From Armigeres subalbatus (lineage: Eukaryota > Arthropoda > Insecta > Diptera > Culicidae): a stretch of 64,000 nt of DNA. Positions within the stretch are counted from its first letter, which is position 1; the number at the start of each line of letters is the position of its first letter. Below the pieces are notes generated by a model. That model searched no databases. It saw nothing but the letters and a program-made list of their open reading frames with translations, and was not told the origin of the DNA. Below are positions 22,612 to 33,458 of this stretch, one piece after another. Both the position numbers and the translations under genes were made by a program. Location of the stretch: assembly GCF_024139115.2 (NCBI RefSeq), contig NC_085141.1, forward strand, positions 67,372,675 to 67,436,674. The letters run 5' to 3'.

Positions 22612-24467
22612 CAGCGGTTCTCAACCTTTTTCTTGAGAGGTACCCCTTCGAACTTTTGCATGAATTGAGGTACCCCCTCCCGAAAGTAGGCTTCCAATTC
22701 TCTTGAAAACATAATTCCAAGCCCTTTTGAAGGGAAGCTCCTTTAAGCTTTTAAGTCCCTTTAGAGTAGGCTTCCACGCCTCTTTATTAGAGGCTTCTGA
22801 GCCTTTTGTAGAGAGGCTTCCGAGCCTCTTGAAGGCGGTTTTCGAGTCACTTAACAGGAAGCTTCCGTTGCATCTTGAAAGAACGCTTCTGAGCCTCTTA
22901 ATAGTATGCTTCCAAGCCTACTGAAAGAAGAATTCTGAGCTTCTTGAAGGGAGGCTTCCGAGCCTCTTGAAAGGAGGCTGCCGAGCCTCTTGAAAGAAGG
23001 CTTCCGAACCACTTGAAAGTAGACTTCCGAGCCTCTTGAAAGCAGGCTTACGAGCCTCTTAAAAGAAGGCAACTTAACCACTTGAAATGAGATTTCCGAA
23101 CCTCTTGAAAAGAGTCTTCCGAGCCTCTCGAATGGAACCTTCCGATTCTTCAGAGGCTTCAGAGCCTCTTGAAAGGAGACTTTTGAGCCTCTTAAAAGAA
23201 GGCTTCCGAGCATCTTGAAAGGAGGTTTTTGAGTCTCTAGAAAAGAACGCTTTTGAGCTTCTTGAAAGGAGGCTACCAAGACTTTCGAGCCTCTTGGAAG
23301 GAGGCTTCCGAGTCTCTTGAAAGGATCCTTCCAAGTCCCTAGAAAGGAGGCTTTTGAGCCTCTTGAAAAGAGGCTTTCGAGCCTCTTGAAAGGAGGCTTC
23401 CGAGCCTCTTGAGAGGAGGCTTCCGAGCCTCTTGAGAGAAGGCTTCCGAGCCTCTTGAGAGGAGGCTTCCGAGCCTCTTGAGAGGAGGCTTCCGAGCCTC
23501 TTGAGAGGAGGCTTCCGAGCCTCTTGAGAGGAGGCTTCCGAGCCTCTTGAGAGGAGGATTCCGAGCCTCTTGAGAGGAGGCTTCCGAGCCTCTTGAGAGG
23601 AGGCTTCCGAGCCTCTTGAGAGGAGGCTTCCGAGCCTCTTGAGAGGAGGCTTCCGAGCCTCTTGAGAGGAGGCTTCCGAGCCTGTGGAGAGGAGGCTTCC
23701 GAGCCTCTTGGGAGGAGGCTTACGAACCTCTTGAGAGGAGGCTTCCGGGCCGCTTGAGAGGAGGCCTGAGCCTCTTGAGAGCAGGCTTCCGAGCCTCTTG
23801 AAAGGAGGCTTCCGAGCCTCTTGAAAGGAGGCTTCCGAGCCTCTTAGGAGGAGGCTTCCGAGCCTCTTAGGAGGAGGCTTCCGAGCCTCTTAGGAGGAGG
23901 CTTCCGAGCCTCTTAGGAGGAGGCTTCCGAGCCTCTTAGGAGGAGGCTTCCGAGCCTCTTGAAAGGAGGCTTCCGAGCCTCTTGAAAGGAGGCTTCCGAG
24001 CCTCTTGAAAGGAGGCTTCCGAGCCTCTTGAAAGGAGGCTTCCGAGCTTCTTGGAAGGAGGCTTCCAAGCCTCTTAAAAGAAGGCTTCCGAGCTTCTTGA
24101 AAGGAAGCCTTCGAGCTGCTTGGAAGAAGGTTTCCGAGAGGCCCAAAAGGATGCTTCTAATCCTCTTGCAACGAAGCAACCGAGTTTAAGTGAAAAAAAA
24201 AAATCAGTTTGTTCATTCGATGTTTTGTTCGTTTGATCTTTTGTTCCGCAGCCCTTCATACATTATGCTGGTTGTGCCAATTGTGATTTATTGATCGCAT
24301 TACATATTATGTACAATATAAATTTTTGAAATAAAAAATACACAATTATCAATGAATTTTGATTGAAATTGTAATATGTCCGCCATTACGCATTTTTGTC
24401 CGAGGTACCCCCTAGGGCCAGTGAAGGTACCCCCAGGGGTACATGTACCCCAGGTTGAGAACCGCTG
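22612..24467. mobile_element. non-autonomous hAT element filled with a 23-bp minisatellite
   Basis: Termini CAGCGGTTCTCAACC, and inverted at the right end, are characteristic of hAT elements. A perfect 8-bp target duplication TTCTATCG flanks it (22604-22611 and 24468-24475). Subterminal GAGGTACCCC and GGTACCCCC blocks flank a long minisatellite. There is no transposase. The right subterminal part (about 24250-24467) matches the end of the second copy at 28180-28454. Confidence 0.95.
22700..24190 (+). repeat. 23-bp hairpin minisatellite (GAGGCTTCCGAGCCTCTTGAGAG)
   Basis: Units of 23 bp each contain a 6-bp inverted repeat, GAGGCT and AGCCTC, around TCCG. The middle (about 23378-23990) is highly homogeneous, with GAGAG, GAAAG and TAGGAG variants in blocks. 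Units at both edges are diverged. This pattern fits local expansion and homogenisation from the centre. Reverse-strand ORFs rich in LGSLLSRGSE come from the array and are not genes. Confidence 0.95.
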
Positions 24468-24961
24468 TTCTATCGGGAAAAAACAGGCAACAATTTGGTA
24501 ATCCGCTATAATGTTATCTGTTTTGTCTTGTTATGCTGCTGTGTTTGAAATCCAGGACAAATTTTCACTTAAAAATGCTTAAATATTATGACAGACGTTC
24601 TTAGCAAGTGGGTTAATAAAAATAGTCAAAATGGCGCTCGTAGTGACGACCAACAAATTTTGTTTAAATTTTCACTATTAATCGCTGAAAATGACGCTGG
24701 TTTCCATTTCATTTCATACATACATAACCATAGAAAAGTATAAGGATATTTTTCTGCTGTTTATAGACAAAAACTCTTTATTAATTATCATTTTGTCTTG
24801 CGTGAACGGAATTAGGCGCTGATTGGAATAAGGGCACAGCACGGTATCACATATGGAAAATAATATGAAAAACATATTATCATTGTCTATTGCTTAACCA
24901 TAGCACTGTTTTCTCTCTGGATTCAAGTTGTATTTATTAGACTCGATAGCAACATTACAAT

Positions 24962-27016
24962 GGCACGGAAAATGCTGGGTAAAGCGTACCATTGGTACTT
25001 TGCGTACCTGAAGGAATAAAATAGACCCCATCTCGCGGTCCTTAAACTCTTACCCAGCAAGTTGTTGGCAGCAACTCCTATCCCTACCTGCTCGTGGTGC
25101 TGGCCGGGATACGAACAACCTTCGGGAAGATCGGGTAACCAACCCCGGCGAGAACTATGGTCGTATGCTGACAGGGAAGAGGGGATTTGCTCATCTCCGG
25201 AGGAATCTTACTGGGCGTCTGTTCTCCATGTCAGGATCGGCTCACAACAGCGTCTGTTCTCCATGTTAGGGGCGGCTGATCATCGTCCGAGTGTCAGCGA
25301 GGGAGTCTAAACTAAACTGTGCACACCATGTTGCATCGTATCAGCATCGAGAAGGCAGTCCCTTCAACGCGATGTAGGTAGCGCAACCCTGGTAAGGTAG
25401 CCCTACCGAAGATTCTACAGTTACCAAGAAAGCAAAAGTAGAGCAAACGGATTGATTCAACGGCAACAGACCCGGCAACGGATAAAGGACAACGATTGGA
25501 AAGTCGGATCTTGGAACGTGAGAACTTTGAATGAACCCGCACGTGTTGTGCTCCTGGGTCGTAAGTTGCAGATGGTCGGCGTGAGTGTGGCAGCCATCCA
25601 GGAAATACAGTGGCCCAGAACTGGAGAACGTGAATTCCTGGCGGTGGATCCCATAGCGAACACTTCATTCAAGTGCCACATCTACTATACCGGCGGTGAC
25701 AGAGCAGAACGAGGAGTTGGCTTCATGGTGATCGGAAAGCAGATGAAGCGTGTTCTTCGGTGGAAGCCGATAAGCGACCGCATTTGCGTGTTTCCTTCGT
25801 CGGAGAATACCAGGCAGGTTTTCGTGAGGGCCGATCAACGACGGATCAGATGTTTAGCCTGCGGATGATCCTAGATGAATTCCGGGAGTACAACTTGCAG
25901 ACTCACCATCTGTTCATTGATTTCAAAGCAGCGTACGATTCAGTAAGAAATGAGCTGTGGCAGATAATGTCCGAACATGGGTTTCCGGCAAAACTGATTA
26001 GACTGATACGTGCAACGCTGGATGGCTCGAAATCAAGTATTCGGATTGCAGACGAAGTGTCAGCCTCGTTTGTGACCTTGGACGGATTGAAGCAGGGTGA
26101 TGCACTTTCGAATTTATTGTTCAACATTGCACTCACTGGCGCTATAAGTAGATCTGGCGTGCAGAGGAATGACACTATCATCACACGGTTGCATATGCTC
26201 CTGGGTTTTGGGGACGACATCGACCTTATTGCAATCGATCGCAGACAGTAGTGGAGGCTGTTGTTCCACTGAAGAGGGAGACGGCGAGGATAGGCTTAAC
26301 CATTAACTCTACCAAGACAAAGTATATGGAGGCAGGTAGAGATAGGGGAAGACCTAATGGCGTTGGTGCAAAGGTAGTGCTTGATGGGAATGTGTTTGAA
26401 GTTGTTGAAAAATTTGTTTACCTTGGAACGCTTGTGACATGTGACAATGACGTTTCCCGTGAAGGGAAAAGACGTATTGCTGCTGCGAATAGGGCATCTT
26501 ACGGATTACGTAACCAGCTTAGGACCCGCAACATGGCGACGGAAACGAAATTTGCTTTATACAAAACTCTGATTCTACCAGTGGCCCTTTATGGACATGA
26601 AGTATATGGCATCAAAATAGGCGGACTTGAGAGCTTTCGGGGTTTTTGAGCAAAAAGTGCTGCGTACAATACTCGGAGGGAAACTAGAAAATGGTGTGTG
26701 GCGCAGACGCATGAATCATGAGCTATATCAAGTATACAAAGAGGAAAATATTGTGAATCGAATAAAATACGGCAGACTTTAGTGTGCTGGTCACTTAGTG
26801 CGAATATCGGAAGAAAGAATAACGAAAAATAGGGGCAGGCGACTTCGTGGAAGGCCACGAACACGCTGGATGCACGTGATGGAATCGGTCCTGGGGACCC
26901 TGAACGTTCGGGGAAACTGGAGGAACATCGCCTAAGACCTAATATTGTGGAGCTCTACAATACGCTAGGCATAGGTGTATCGACGCCGTAGCCAACCAGG
27001 TATCCAGGTAGGCAGA
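24962..27016 (+). pseudogene. family B non-LTR retrotransposon, internally deleted copy B2
   Basis: Both ends are present, with an 11-bp target duplication AACATTACAAT (24951-24961 and 27017-27027). A 5' leader is followed by an endonuclease start (GSWNVRTLNEPARVVLLG, about 25510-25570, through QEIQWPR and GVGFMVIGKQMKR). The frame then jumps at about 25800 from the mid-endonuclease to RT VGEYQAGFREGRSTTDQM. This deletes the rest of the endonuclease and the RT fingers. RT continues with FIDFKAAYDSV, GLKQGDALSNLLFN and an altered active site, LGFGDD. A stop and frameshift follow at about 26250, then a thumb and C-terminus. It ends in a CAGGTATCCAGGTAGG tail. The copy is dead but was probably mobilised in trans. 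Confidence 0.88.
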
Positions 27017-27214
27017 AACATTACAATATTTTGTTTGAATTACAATATTTGATGTAGATAGTCTCAATACATAAAAAATAAAGAGGAAGAATTAAAAAAA
27101 CATAGAATAATTTGAAAATGCTTACCATCTTCCAAACTTAGACGTACATGTTCATGCTAGAATTGAAGGTGAAAGTATAGATTTGATAGCTCGAGTATAC
27201 GAGTTTTTTAAGAC

Positions 27215-28454
27215 GAGGCTTCCTAGCCTCTTGAAGCATATTGAAATGAGGCTTCGGAGCGTCTTGGAATGAGGCTTCCGAGCCTCTTGAACGGAGGTTT
27301 CCCAGCCTCCTGAAAAGAAACTTCCGAGACTCCTGAAAAAGACTTCCGAGCGTCTTGGAAGGAGGCTTCCGAGCCTATTGAAAAAGGCTTCCTAGCCTCT
27401 TGAAAGGAGGCTTCCCAGTCTCTTGAAAGGAAGCTTCCGAGTCTCTTGAGAGGAGACTTTCAAACCTCTTGGAAAAAGGCTTCCCAGCCTCTTGAAAGGA
27501 GGCTTCCAAGCCTTTTGAAAGGAAGCTACCCAGCCTTTTGAAAAAAAAGGCTTCGCAATATTGTGAAAGGACGTTTCAGAGCTTCTTGTAAAAAGGCTTC
27601 CGAGCCTGTTGAAAGGAGACTTTCCAGCCTTTTGAAAGGAGGCTTTCCAGCCTTTTGAAATGAGGCTTTCCAGCCTCATTCCCAGCCACTTTAAAGGAGG
27701 CTTCCCAGCCTTTTGAAAGGAAGCTTCCCAGCCTTTTGAAAAAAAGAATTCGCAGTATTGTGAAAGGACGTTTCAGAGCCTCTTGTAAAGAGGCTTTCCA
27801 GCCTGTTGAAAGGAGTCTTTCCAGCCTCTTTAAATGAGGCTTCCCAGCCTCTTGAGAGGAGACTTTCAAACCTCTTGAAAAATCGGCTTCCCAGTCTCTT
27901 AGAAGGAGACTTCCCAGCCTCTTGAAAGGAAGCTTCCGAGCCTCATGAAAGGAGGCTTGCCAGCCTCTCGAAATGAGACTTCCCAGCTTTTTGAAAGGAG
28001 GCTTCCAAGCCTTTTGAAAGGAGGCTTTTGAGCTTCTTAAAAAAAAGGCTTCCCAGTTTTGAAATGATGCTCCCCAGCCTCTTGAAATGAGGGTTCCCCA
28101 GCCTATTAGAAGAAGGCTTCCGAACTTCTTGAAAAGAGGCTGCCGAGCCTTCTAAACCTTTAAATTCTAGATTTTAGTCATCCAACTTTTTTCCAATCTT
28201 TTGTTTCAAAACCCTTCATATACTATGCTGGTTGTAATGAGCCGGATTAAGTAGGTTTTTATTTACTGGTCTCCATGCATGTTATGTACAATACTATGTT
28301 TTGGAATCAAAAATTACACATTTATCAAAACTGCTTCGATAAGTTTTTATGATAATTTTAATACATCCGCCATTATGCATTTTGAGTCGAGGTACCCCCT
28401 ATCGCCGGCAAAGGTACCCCCAGGGGTACATGTACCCCGGGTTGAGAACCGCTG
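27215..28454. mobile_element. second copy of the hAT minisatellite element, left end missing
   Basis: Diverged 23-24-bp GAGGCTTCC-AGCCTCTTGAAAG units (27215-28150) are followed by the same right subterminal DNA as the 22.6-kb copy. The terminus GGTTGAGAACCGCTG ends at 28454. No left CAGCGGTTCTCAACC terminus is visible upstream, and no target duplication was found. Its units are far less homogeneous than those of the first copy, so it is probably older. Confidence 0.85.
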
Positions 28455-29188
28455 TAGTGAAGTGAAGATTTGCGTTAGTAGGTAGAGTAGATATAATCAA
28501 AGGGAGCTCTTTTTGACAATATAGATCGTTTGTCCATAAAAATATATATTACGAACTGTCCAAAGTAGAACAAAGAAAGTCGGATGTTGCAAATGTTCCG
28601 CGTCATATACAAAACACGTTCAATTGCACACTTACTCACCGACCGCCAAAAACAGAACCACAAACTTAGATTTCGCATGTGTTCTGCGTCCTAACAAAAA
28701 AACGTCCCATCGCGCATCAGCCCACTACTTTATTCCATGTTGTTGAATAAATATTTGCTCATAAAATCATGTTTAGATTATGACTGTTGACTACCGTCAA
28801 AGAGAGGTGTTGTTCCAAATCAACGGAAATGTTAGTTAGTAGCCCAAATGGAACGGAACTAAACGGAATAAATCTAAATGGTTAAAAATGGCAAATATTA
28901 TTGCCTTTTCATCCCTTTGGTTTTAGTACTTTGCTGCAGGCTGTGGCTATGACTATGGGTAACGGATGCAGACGATTCAAAAGAATAACAACAATCAGAC
29001 AGAGATAAAATAAAAACTGAAATTAGGAGTAGACTTAGATGTCATGTCAGCTAACCAAAGAAAGACATAGATGACCTTTCTATCCCCCAAAAGGGTTGTT
29101 CTCCCCGGACCAAAAGGGTATCCATTAGAGTCTATGTGATCGATGCCATCATAACCTGCTCCGCACCTACAGAGATTGCTATCGACCA
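28455..29188. other. unassigned DNA
   Basis: No supported gene. A short ORF at 28475-28678 minus is unremarkable. Confidence 0.35.
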
Positions 29189-29414
29189 GGATAATTCTGT
29201 AGAGATGTGCGTTTTGTTTAGTGAATAGTTAATGGACATAAGACCCGACATCACGCGAATGAAGTTCTTACCTCTGATCCACGCACGTGCAGAAACTTGA
29301 GGAATTATGGAAAATAGCTAACGTCAAAAGGTGTACGGCCACTTAAGCAATACAGTATACTAAGAAAATGTGGTGAAGCATTTTACCAATATATATAATA
29401 TTTGATTTTACCCA
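29189..29414. repeat. 226-bp direct repeat, left copy flanking the LOA-like LINE
   Basis: Matches 33971-34198 over its whole length with about three substitutions and one 2-bp TA indel. It begins GGATAATTCTGTAGAG and ends TTTGATTTTACCCA. The two copies exactly bound the LINE at 29415-33970. Confidence 0.95.
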
Positions 29415-29620
29415 GGTATCAGGTATCAGAACGTCGGCTCCAGGGGCACGTTCACCTCAATTCGGGAGATTTGTGCCATCGCCTTCACAGCCTTTCTCAT
29501 CACGCACCTGACGGAAAAGGAAGTGAACAAAAAGGAAAGGAATATGGATGGGAGAAAATGGGAAGTTTGGGAAATGTACCCTTGAAGAGGGCATACAACG
29601 TATACAACACGTACAAAAGC

Positions 29621-30478
29621 TTATAGCTCCTTACCACAACGGGTTATGAACAACAGAATACTTTGAAGGTTCAGGTTTCTGTAGTCAATTTCACTTAGTA
29701 AGTGTTTACCAAATATTTGGAAACGCAGTTGCGCATAAACTGGGCAGTTACATATCAGATGATAAGAAGTTCCATAATCGGATTCACAACCATCACAGAC
29801 AAAGGATTCAACACGTTGAATATTTGCCATGTGATAGTTGAGTCGGCAGTGACCTGTCAAGGCATTGACTAAGACACTACAATTCTGTTTAGACAGATTA
29901 GCTAAATAGTTAGCTACTACCGGAGATGGCTCTTGGATATACAATTTTGTTTGTCGACATGAATCCAAACTACTCCAATACCGTTTATGCTGAGTGGAAG
30001 CCCAAGAGCTAATCAAACGCTTCACCCAACACTTAGATATTGGAATAGCTGGCTCAGGACCAAGAAAGTCTTGTGATGCTCCATTACGAGCTAACTCATC
30101 AGCCAATTCGTTTCCTGCTATGGAAGAATGGCCAGGTACCCATATAAGGTGTAAAGTATTTACTGAATTCAGTTCCTCAATTTGGGTTCGACATGCGATT
30201 ACTAACTTCGACCTTGAGTTGGCCGAGGCGAGAACTTTAATAGCTGCTTGGCTATCTGAACAGAAGTATATTACTTTGCCCATAATGCGTTGCTGCAGTG
30301 CAGATTGCACTCCACACATGATGGCAAATATTTCCGCTTGAAAGACAGTGCAGTGTGTACCCAGTGAGTGTGACTGTTCCAATCTCAGCTCACGCGAATA
30401 TACGCCTGCACCTGCTCTACCCTCGAGGAGGGAGCCGTCAGTGTAACAAACAATGCTGTCCGACATACTTCTCTCCAA
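29621..30478 (-). CDS. RNase H domain and C-terminus of LOA-like LINE polyprotein
   Basis: A 285-residue open frame. RNase H removes the RNA strand of RNA-DNA hybrids during retrotransposition. All four acidic residues of the DEDD site are present: D14 (CYTDGS), E49 (FQAEIFA), D75 (CSDSQAA) and D127 (NELADELA), plus the WVPGHS histidine at 117. A cysteine/histidine cluster (CDGCES...YHLICNCP) lies towards the C-terminus. The first residues overlap the preceding RT frame at about 30385-30478, so one frameshift separates it from the RT. The domain is intact, but it cannot be translated as part of a full polyprotein. Confidence 0.9.
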   Translation of the reverse strand: MERSMSDSIVCYTDGSLLEGRAGAGVYSRELRLEQSHSLGTHCTVFQAEIFAIMCGVQSALQQRIMGKVIYFCSDSQAAIKVLASANSRSKLVIACRTQIEELNSVNTLHLIWVPGHSSIAGNELADELARNGASQDFLGPEPAIPISKCWVKRLISSWASTQHKRYWSSLDSCRQTKLYIQEPSPVVANYLANLSKQNCSVLVNALTGHCRLNYHMANIQRVESFVCDGCESDYGTSYHLICNCPVYAQLRFQIFGKHLLSEIDYRNLNLQSILLFITRCGKEL

Positions 30479-31296
30479 ATAGCCAGATGTCCACTCATCC
30501 CGCGAGGGGAATGTGTTGAAAATGTCCTATAAGGAAAACTACTAACGTGTGTGAGATCACTTGGAGCAAGGAAAATTTTGTCCCAATTAACCATAAGCGG
30601 TAACAACGAAGTGTGTGTAGAACTGCGGTTTACAGGATTCTCTTCCATAAAACCGAGTACCCATAGTCGGTAAGTACAAGAAAATGCTTCTTGTTTGAGA
30701 TGTATGTGTAGTGGAGCCACGTCGAAGAGAACTTTGAGAGCAGCCGTGGGAGTTGAAGAGAACGCACCAGTCATTGCCATTAGGCACATCCTTTGAAGAT
30801 AGCCTAATTTAGACTGAATTGTCCTCACTTCCCCCTTTTGCCACCACACAAGACATCCATAAGCCAAAATTGGTCGTACAACTGTTATGTAAATCCATTT
30901 GATATATTTGGGTTTAAGACCCCAAGTTTTACCAAAGGTTCGTCGGCATTGGCCGAAAGCCATACACGCCTTTTTGATTCTGAACTCAATGTTAGGAGTC
31001 CAGGAAAGCTTTGAATCCAAAATTAGACCCACATATTTTACTTGATCAGTTACATTGATTTCAACCTTGTGTAGAAGAGTCACGGTGGACTTTCCAGATT
31101 GGTAAGCATGTTGATTAACATGAAGAGGCATGTTTGCCAAACAGTCATCACGAATGTGATGATCGATAATACGTTCTAAGCATTTCAGAAGAAATGAGGT
31201 CAGACTGATGGGTCTAAAACTCTTTGCTTCTTCATACGAAGCACGTCCTCCTTTTGGGATAAACTTTACAGTGACATCCCGCCAGGATATGGGAAT
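30479..31296 (-). pseudogene. LOA-like RT with the catalytic core deleted in frame
   Basis: The open frame begins with YIPISWRDVTVKFIPKGG and continues through SFRPISLTSFLLKCLER and HAYQSGKSTVTLLHKV. It then passes without a break into EINVTDQVKYVGLILD, which in this family follows the active site. The F-DIEGAF-type motif A and the FADD-type motif C are absent, so roughly the palm domain is gone. Thumb and linker residues follow (KLSWTPNIEFRIKKA, VVRPILAYGCLVWW). The N-terminal side was separated by the MITE, and the C-terminal side by one frameshift. The enzyme cannot polymerise DNA. Confidence 0.85.
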
Positions 31297-31304
31297 ATAC
31301 TCAG

Positions 31305-32012
31305 TAGGGTGGCTCAAAAAACACTGTTTCAAATTTTCTGATGGGCCGCCCTTTTATTCGGTTCTATTTGATGCCCTGATGCTCTGGACAAAATTTCAGC
31401 AAAATTGGTCAACGTTTGGGCGGTGCTAAACTCGTTGGATGTTTATATGGAAAAATGTATGCAAAAACATCCAAAAACAGTGATTTGCAGTTAGACGGCA
31501 CAATTTACGATCAAGAACCATGATACTCGTTCAGTTCTTGTAGAATTAAATGCAAAATTTTATGCTGAAAACCGCGAGAAGATTGGAGTTCATTAGGCAA
31601 AGATATTAGCATTTTACTGGAGTATTGTAGGGGTGAATTTATTTCTTTTCAAAGGTAAAAGAAACGAAATTTGCTCAAACCCCACTTCAGAAAAATGCTA
31701 ATAACTTAGCCGGACAAACTCTAATCTACTCGCGGTTTTCTGCATAACATTCTGTATTAAATTCTTCAATATCTGAATGAGTATCATAGTTCTTCATCGT
31801 AAGTTGTGCCGCTCAACTGCAATTCACTGTTTTTGGACGTTTCTGCATACATTTTTACATATAAACTTCCAACGAGTTTAGCACCGCCCAAACGTTGACC
31901 GATTTGGCTGAAATTTTGTCCAGAGCATCAGGCCATCAAATAGAACCGAACAATAGGGCGGCCCATCAAAAAAATTGATAAAAGTTTTTCCATACTAATT
32001 TGAGCCACCCTA
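31305..32012. mobile_element. 708-bp hAT-type MITE inside the LOA-like LINE
   Basis: Termini are TAGGGTGGCTCAAA and inverted. The arms are inverted copies over about 200 bp or more (CAGAGCATCAGG, AACGTTTGGGCGGTGCTAAA, AAACATCCAAAAACAGTG). Flanking 8-bp duplications ATACTCAG (31297-31304) and ATACCCAG (32013-32020) differ at one base. Removing the element and one copy rejoins the RT frame at the residues before IPISW. The 8-bp target is typical of hAT. No coding capacity. Confidence 0.92.
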
Positions 32013-33458
32013 ATACCCAGTAGCAAAACTGCATACTAGAAGCTTTTTCAAAACATGTTTGATATGCTCAAAACCTCTCTGAAGTAGAACGAGATAAATC
32101 CCATCCTCCCCTGGAGATTTGTAGGGAGCAAAACTGTTAAGTGCCCATTGAATCGATTCAGTAGTTATGATTCTACGTGCTTGAGCCCAAGACCCATAGC
32201 TACATGAAAAGACATCAGGATCATCCGAAGATGTTATATCGACACATCCAGGGAAGTGCGTATCAAATAAGTGCTCTAACGATTCTTCATCAGAAGAAGT
32301 GTAGTCGCCATTTGGCTTGCGAATTTCGCCAACTTGGAAATCCTTGGATCTCGCAAGAATTTTATTCAATCGACTGGCTTCACTCAAATTGGAAACATTT
32401 GCACAAAGGTTTTTCCAGCCGGATCGTTCAGCAGATCGTAGAGCCTTCTTGTAAGCTTTGCGAGCCAACTTGAAAGAATCCGTCCCTGCTGAATGGCGTC
32501 TGTTCCAACTCCTTCTGCACTGCTTCCTTAGCTTAGCCAAATCGGAATTCCACCAAGGGGTTCCTCTTGAGGTTTTTACAGAACGTAAAGGGCAAGCTTC
32601 TTCGAAAGCTTCCACGATATGCAACGTTGTAGTATCAACGGCATCATCCAAGTCGGTAGGAGTTTCAATGGATGGTAGATATCCATGAAATTTTGTCGAG
32701 AGCAACTCTGTATAGAGATCCCAGTTAGTTGAACGGGGATTTCTAAAACGCAAGGTCTGCGAAGAAACATTCAACTGATCAAAATAGATGTAGCTATGGT
32801 CAGATATGGATTCCTCATCTGACACATGCCAATTCGTCAACTCGTGACTGATTCTATTGGAACAGAGAGTTATGTCTAATACTTCTGCTCTATTAGATAC
32901 CATAAAGGTTGGGCGATTGCCTATGTTGAGTAAACCAAGTTCGGTACTACTTAAGTATTCCATCAAGCTGGAGCCTCTCAGATTGATATCCGAACTACCC
33001 CAGATGATGTGATGAGCATTAGCATCACTACCGACAATTAGCGGAAGGCCTTTTGACGTGTAATAACTGACCACTCGTTTGAAAGCATCCGTAGGGGATG
33101 GTTCATCATGTGGTAAATAAACCGAACAATAGACGTATTTCCTGACGGGGGATCCGCCAGTTGCATCAATTGTGACAGCACACACATCTCTGGTTTTTAG
33201 TTCAGAGATAAGTGTAGCAACGATAGCGTTGTTAACAAGTACACATGCACGCGGCATTGATCGAGAGTTTGCCCTTTCATTACTGAAAGCAGCAAAAACC
33301 GGGTTCACTAGGTTACCTAGGTAAAAGCTACCCTTGCGAAAATAGGGTTCCTGCACCAAAGCCACTTGGAATTTGCCATTTTGCATAAGTCTACAAAGAT
33401 TAATCGTTGCTGTTCTTTTGTGCTGAAGATTGATTTGAGCTATCCTAACTGTAGCCAT
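32013..33458 (-). CDS. endonuclease and RT N-terminus of LOA-like LINE
   Basis: The open frame starts MATVRIAQINLQHKRTA and stops just inside the nested MITE. It is an apurinic-type endonuclease that nicks target DNA to prime reverse transcription. Visible catalytic positions are N10 (QINLQ), E37 (QEPYF), D145/N147 (GSDANAHH), D195 (VLDITL) and D220/H221 (SDHS). A linker follows with WWNSDLAKLRKQCRR and, near residue 450, the RT entry SPGEDGI. It is uninterrupted over about 480 codons, so the endonuclease domain itself appears intact. It is truncated only by the insertion. Confidence 0.9.

Larger units (their letters stand above)
19755..24844. mobile_element. 5.1-kb TA-flanked element, host of two nested transposons
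   Basis: Inverted termini are CCGTGCTGTGCCCTTATTCC, with TA on both sides (19753-19754 and 24845-24846). Without the piggyBac-like (20738-22376) and hAT (22612-24467) insertions it would be about 1.6 kb. Related GAACGGAATAAGG-type motifs repeat subterminally. The TA target and the minus ORF at 20335-20583 hint at a pogo/Tc1-mariner relative, but the transposase is not recognisable end to end. Confidence 0.78.

Noticed and set aside
22700..24190. CRISPR-like array of 23-bp repeats
   Set aside because: Units are contiguous, with no unique spacers, and lie inside a hAT element in a eukaryotic genome. It is a minisatellite.
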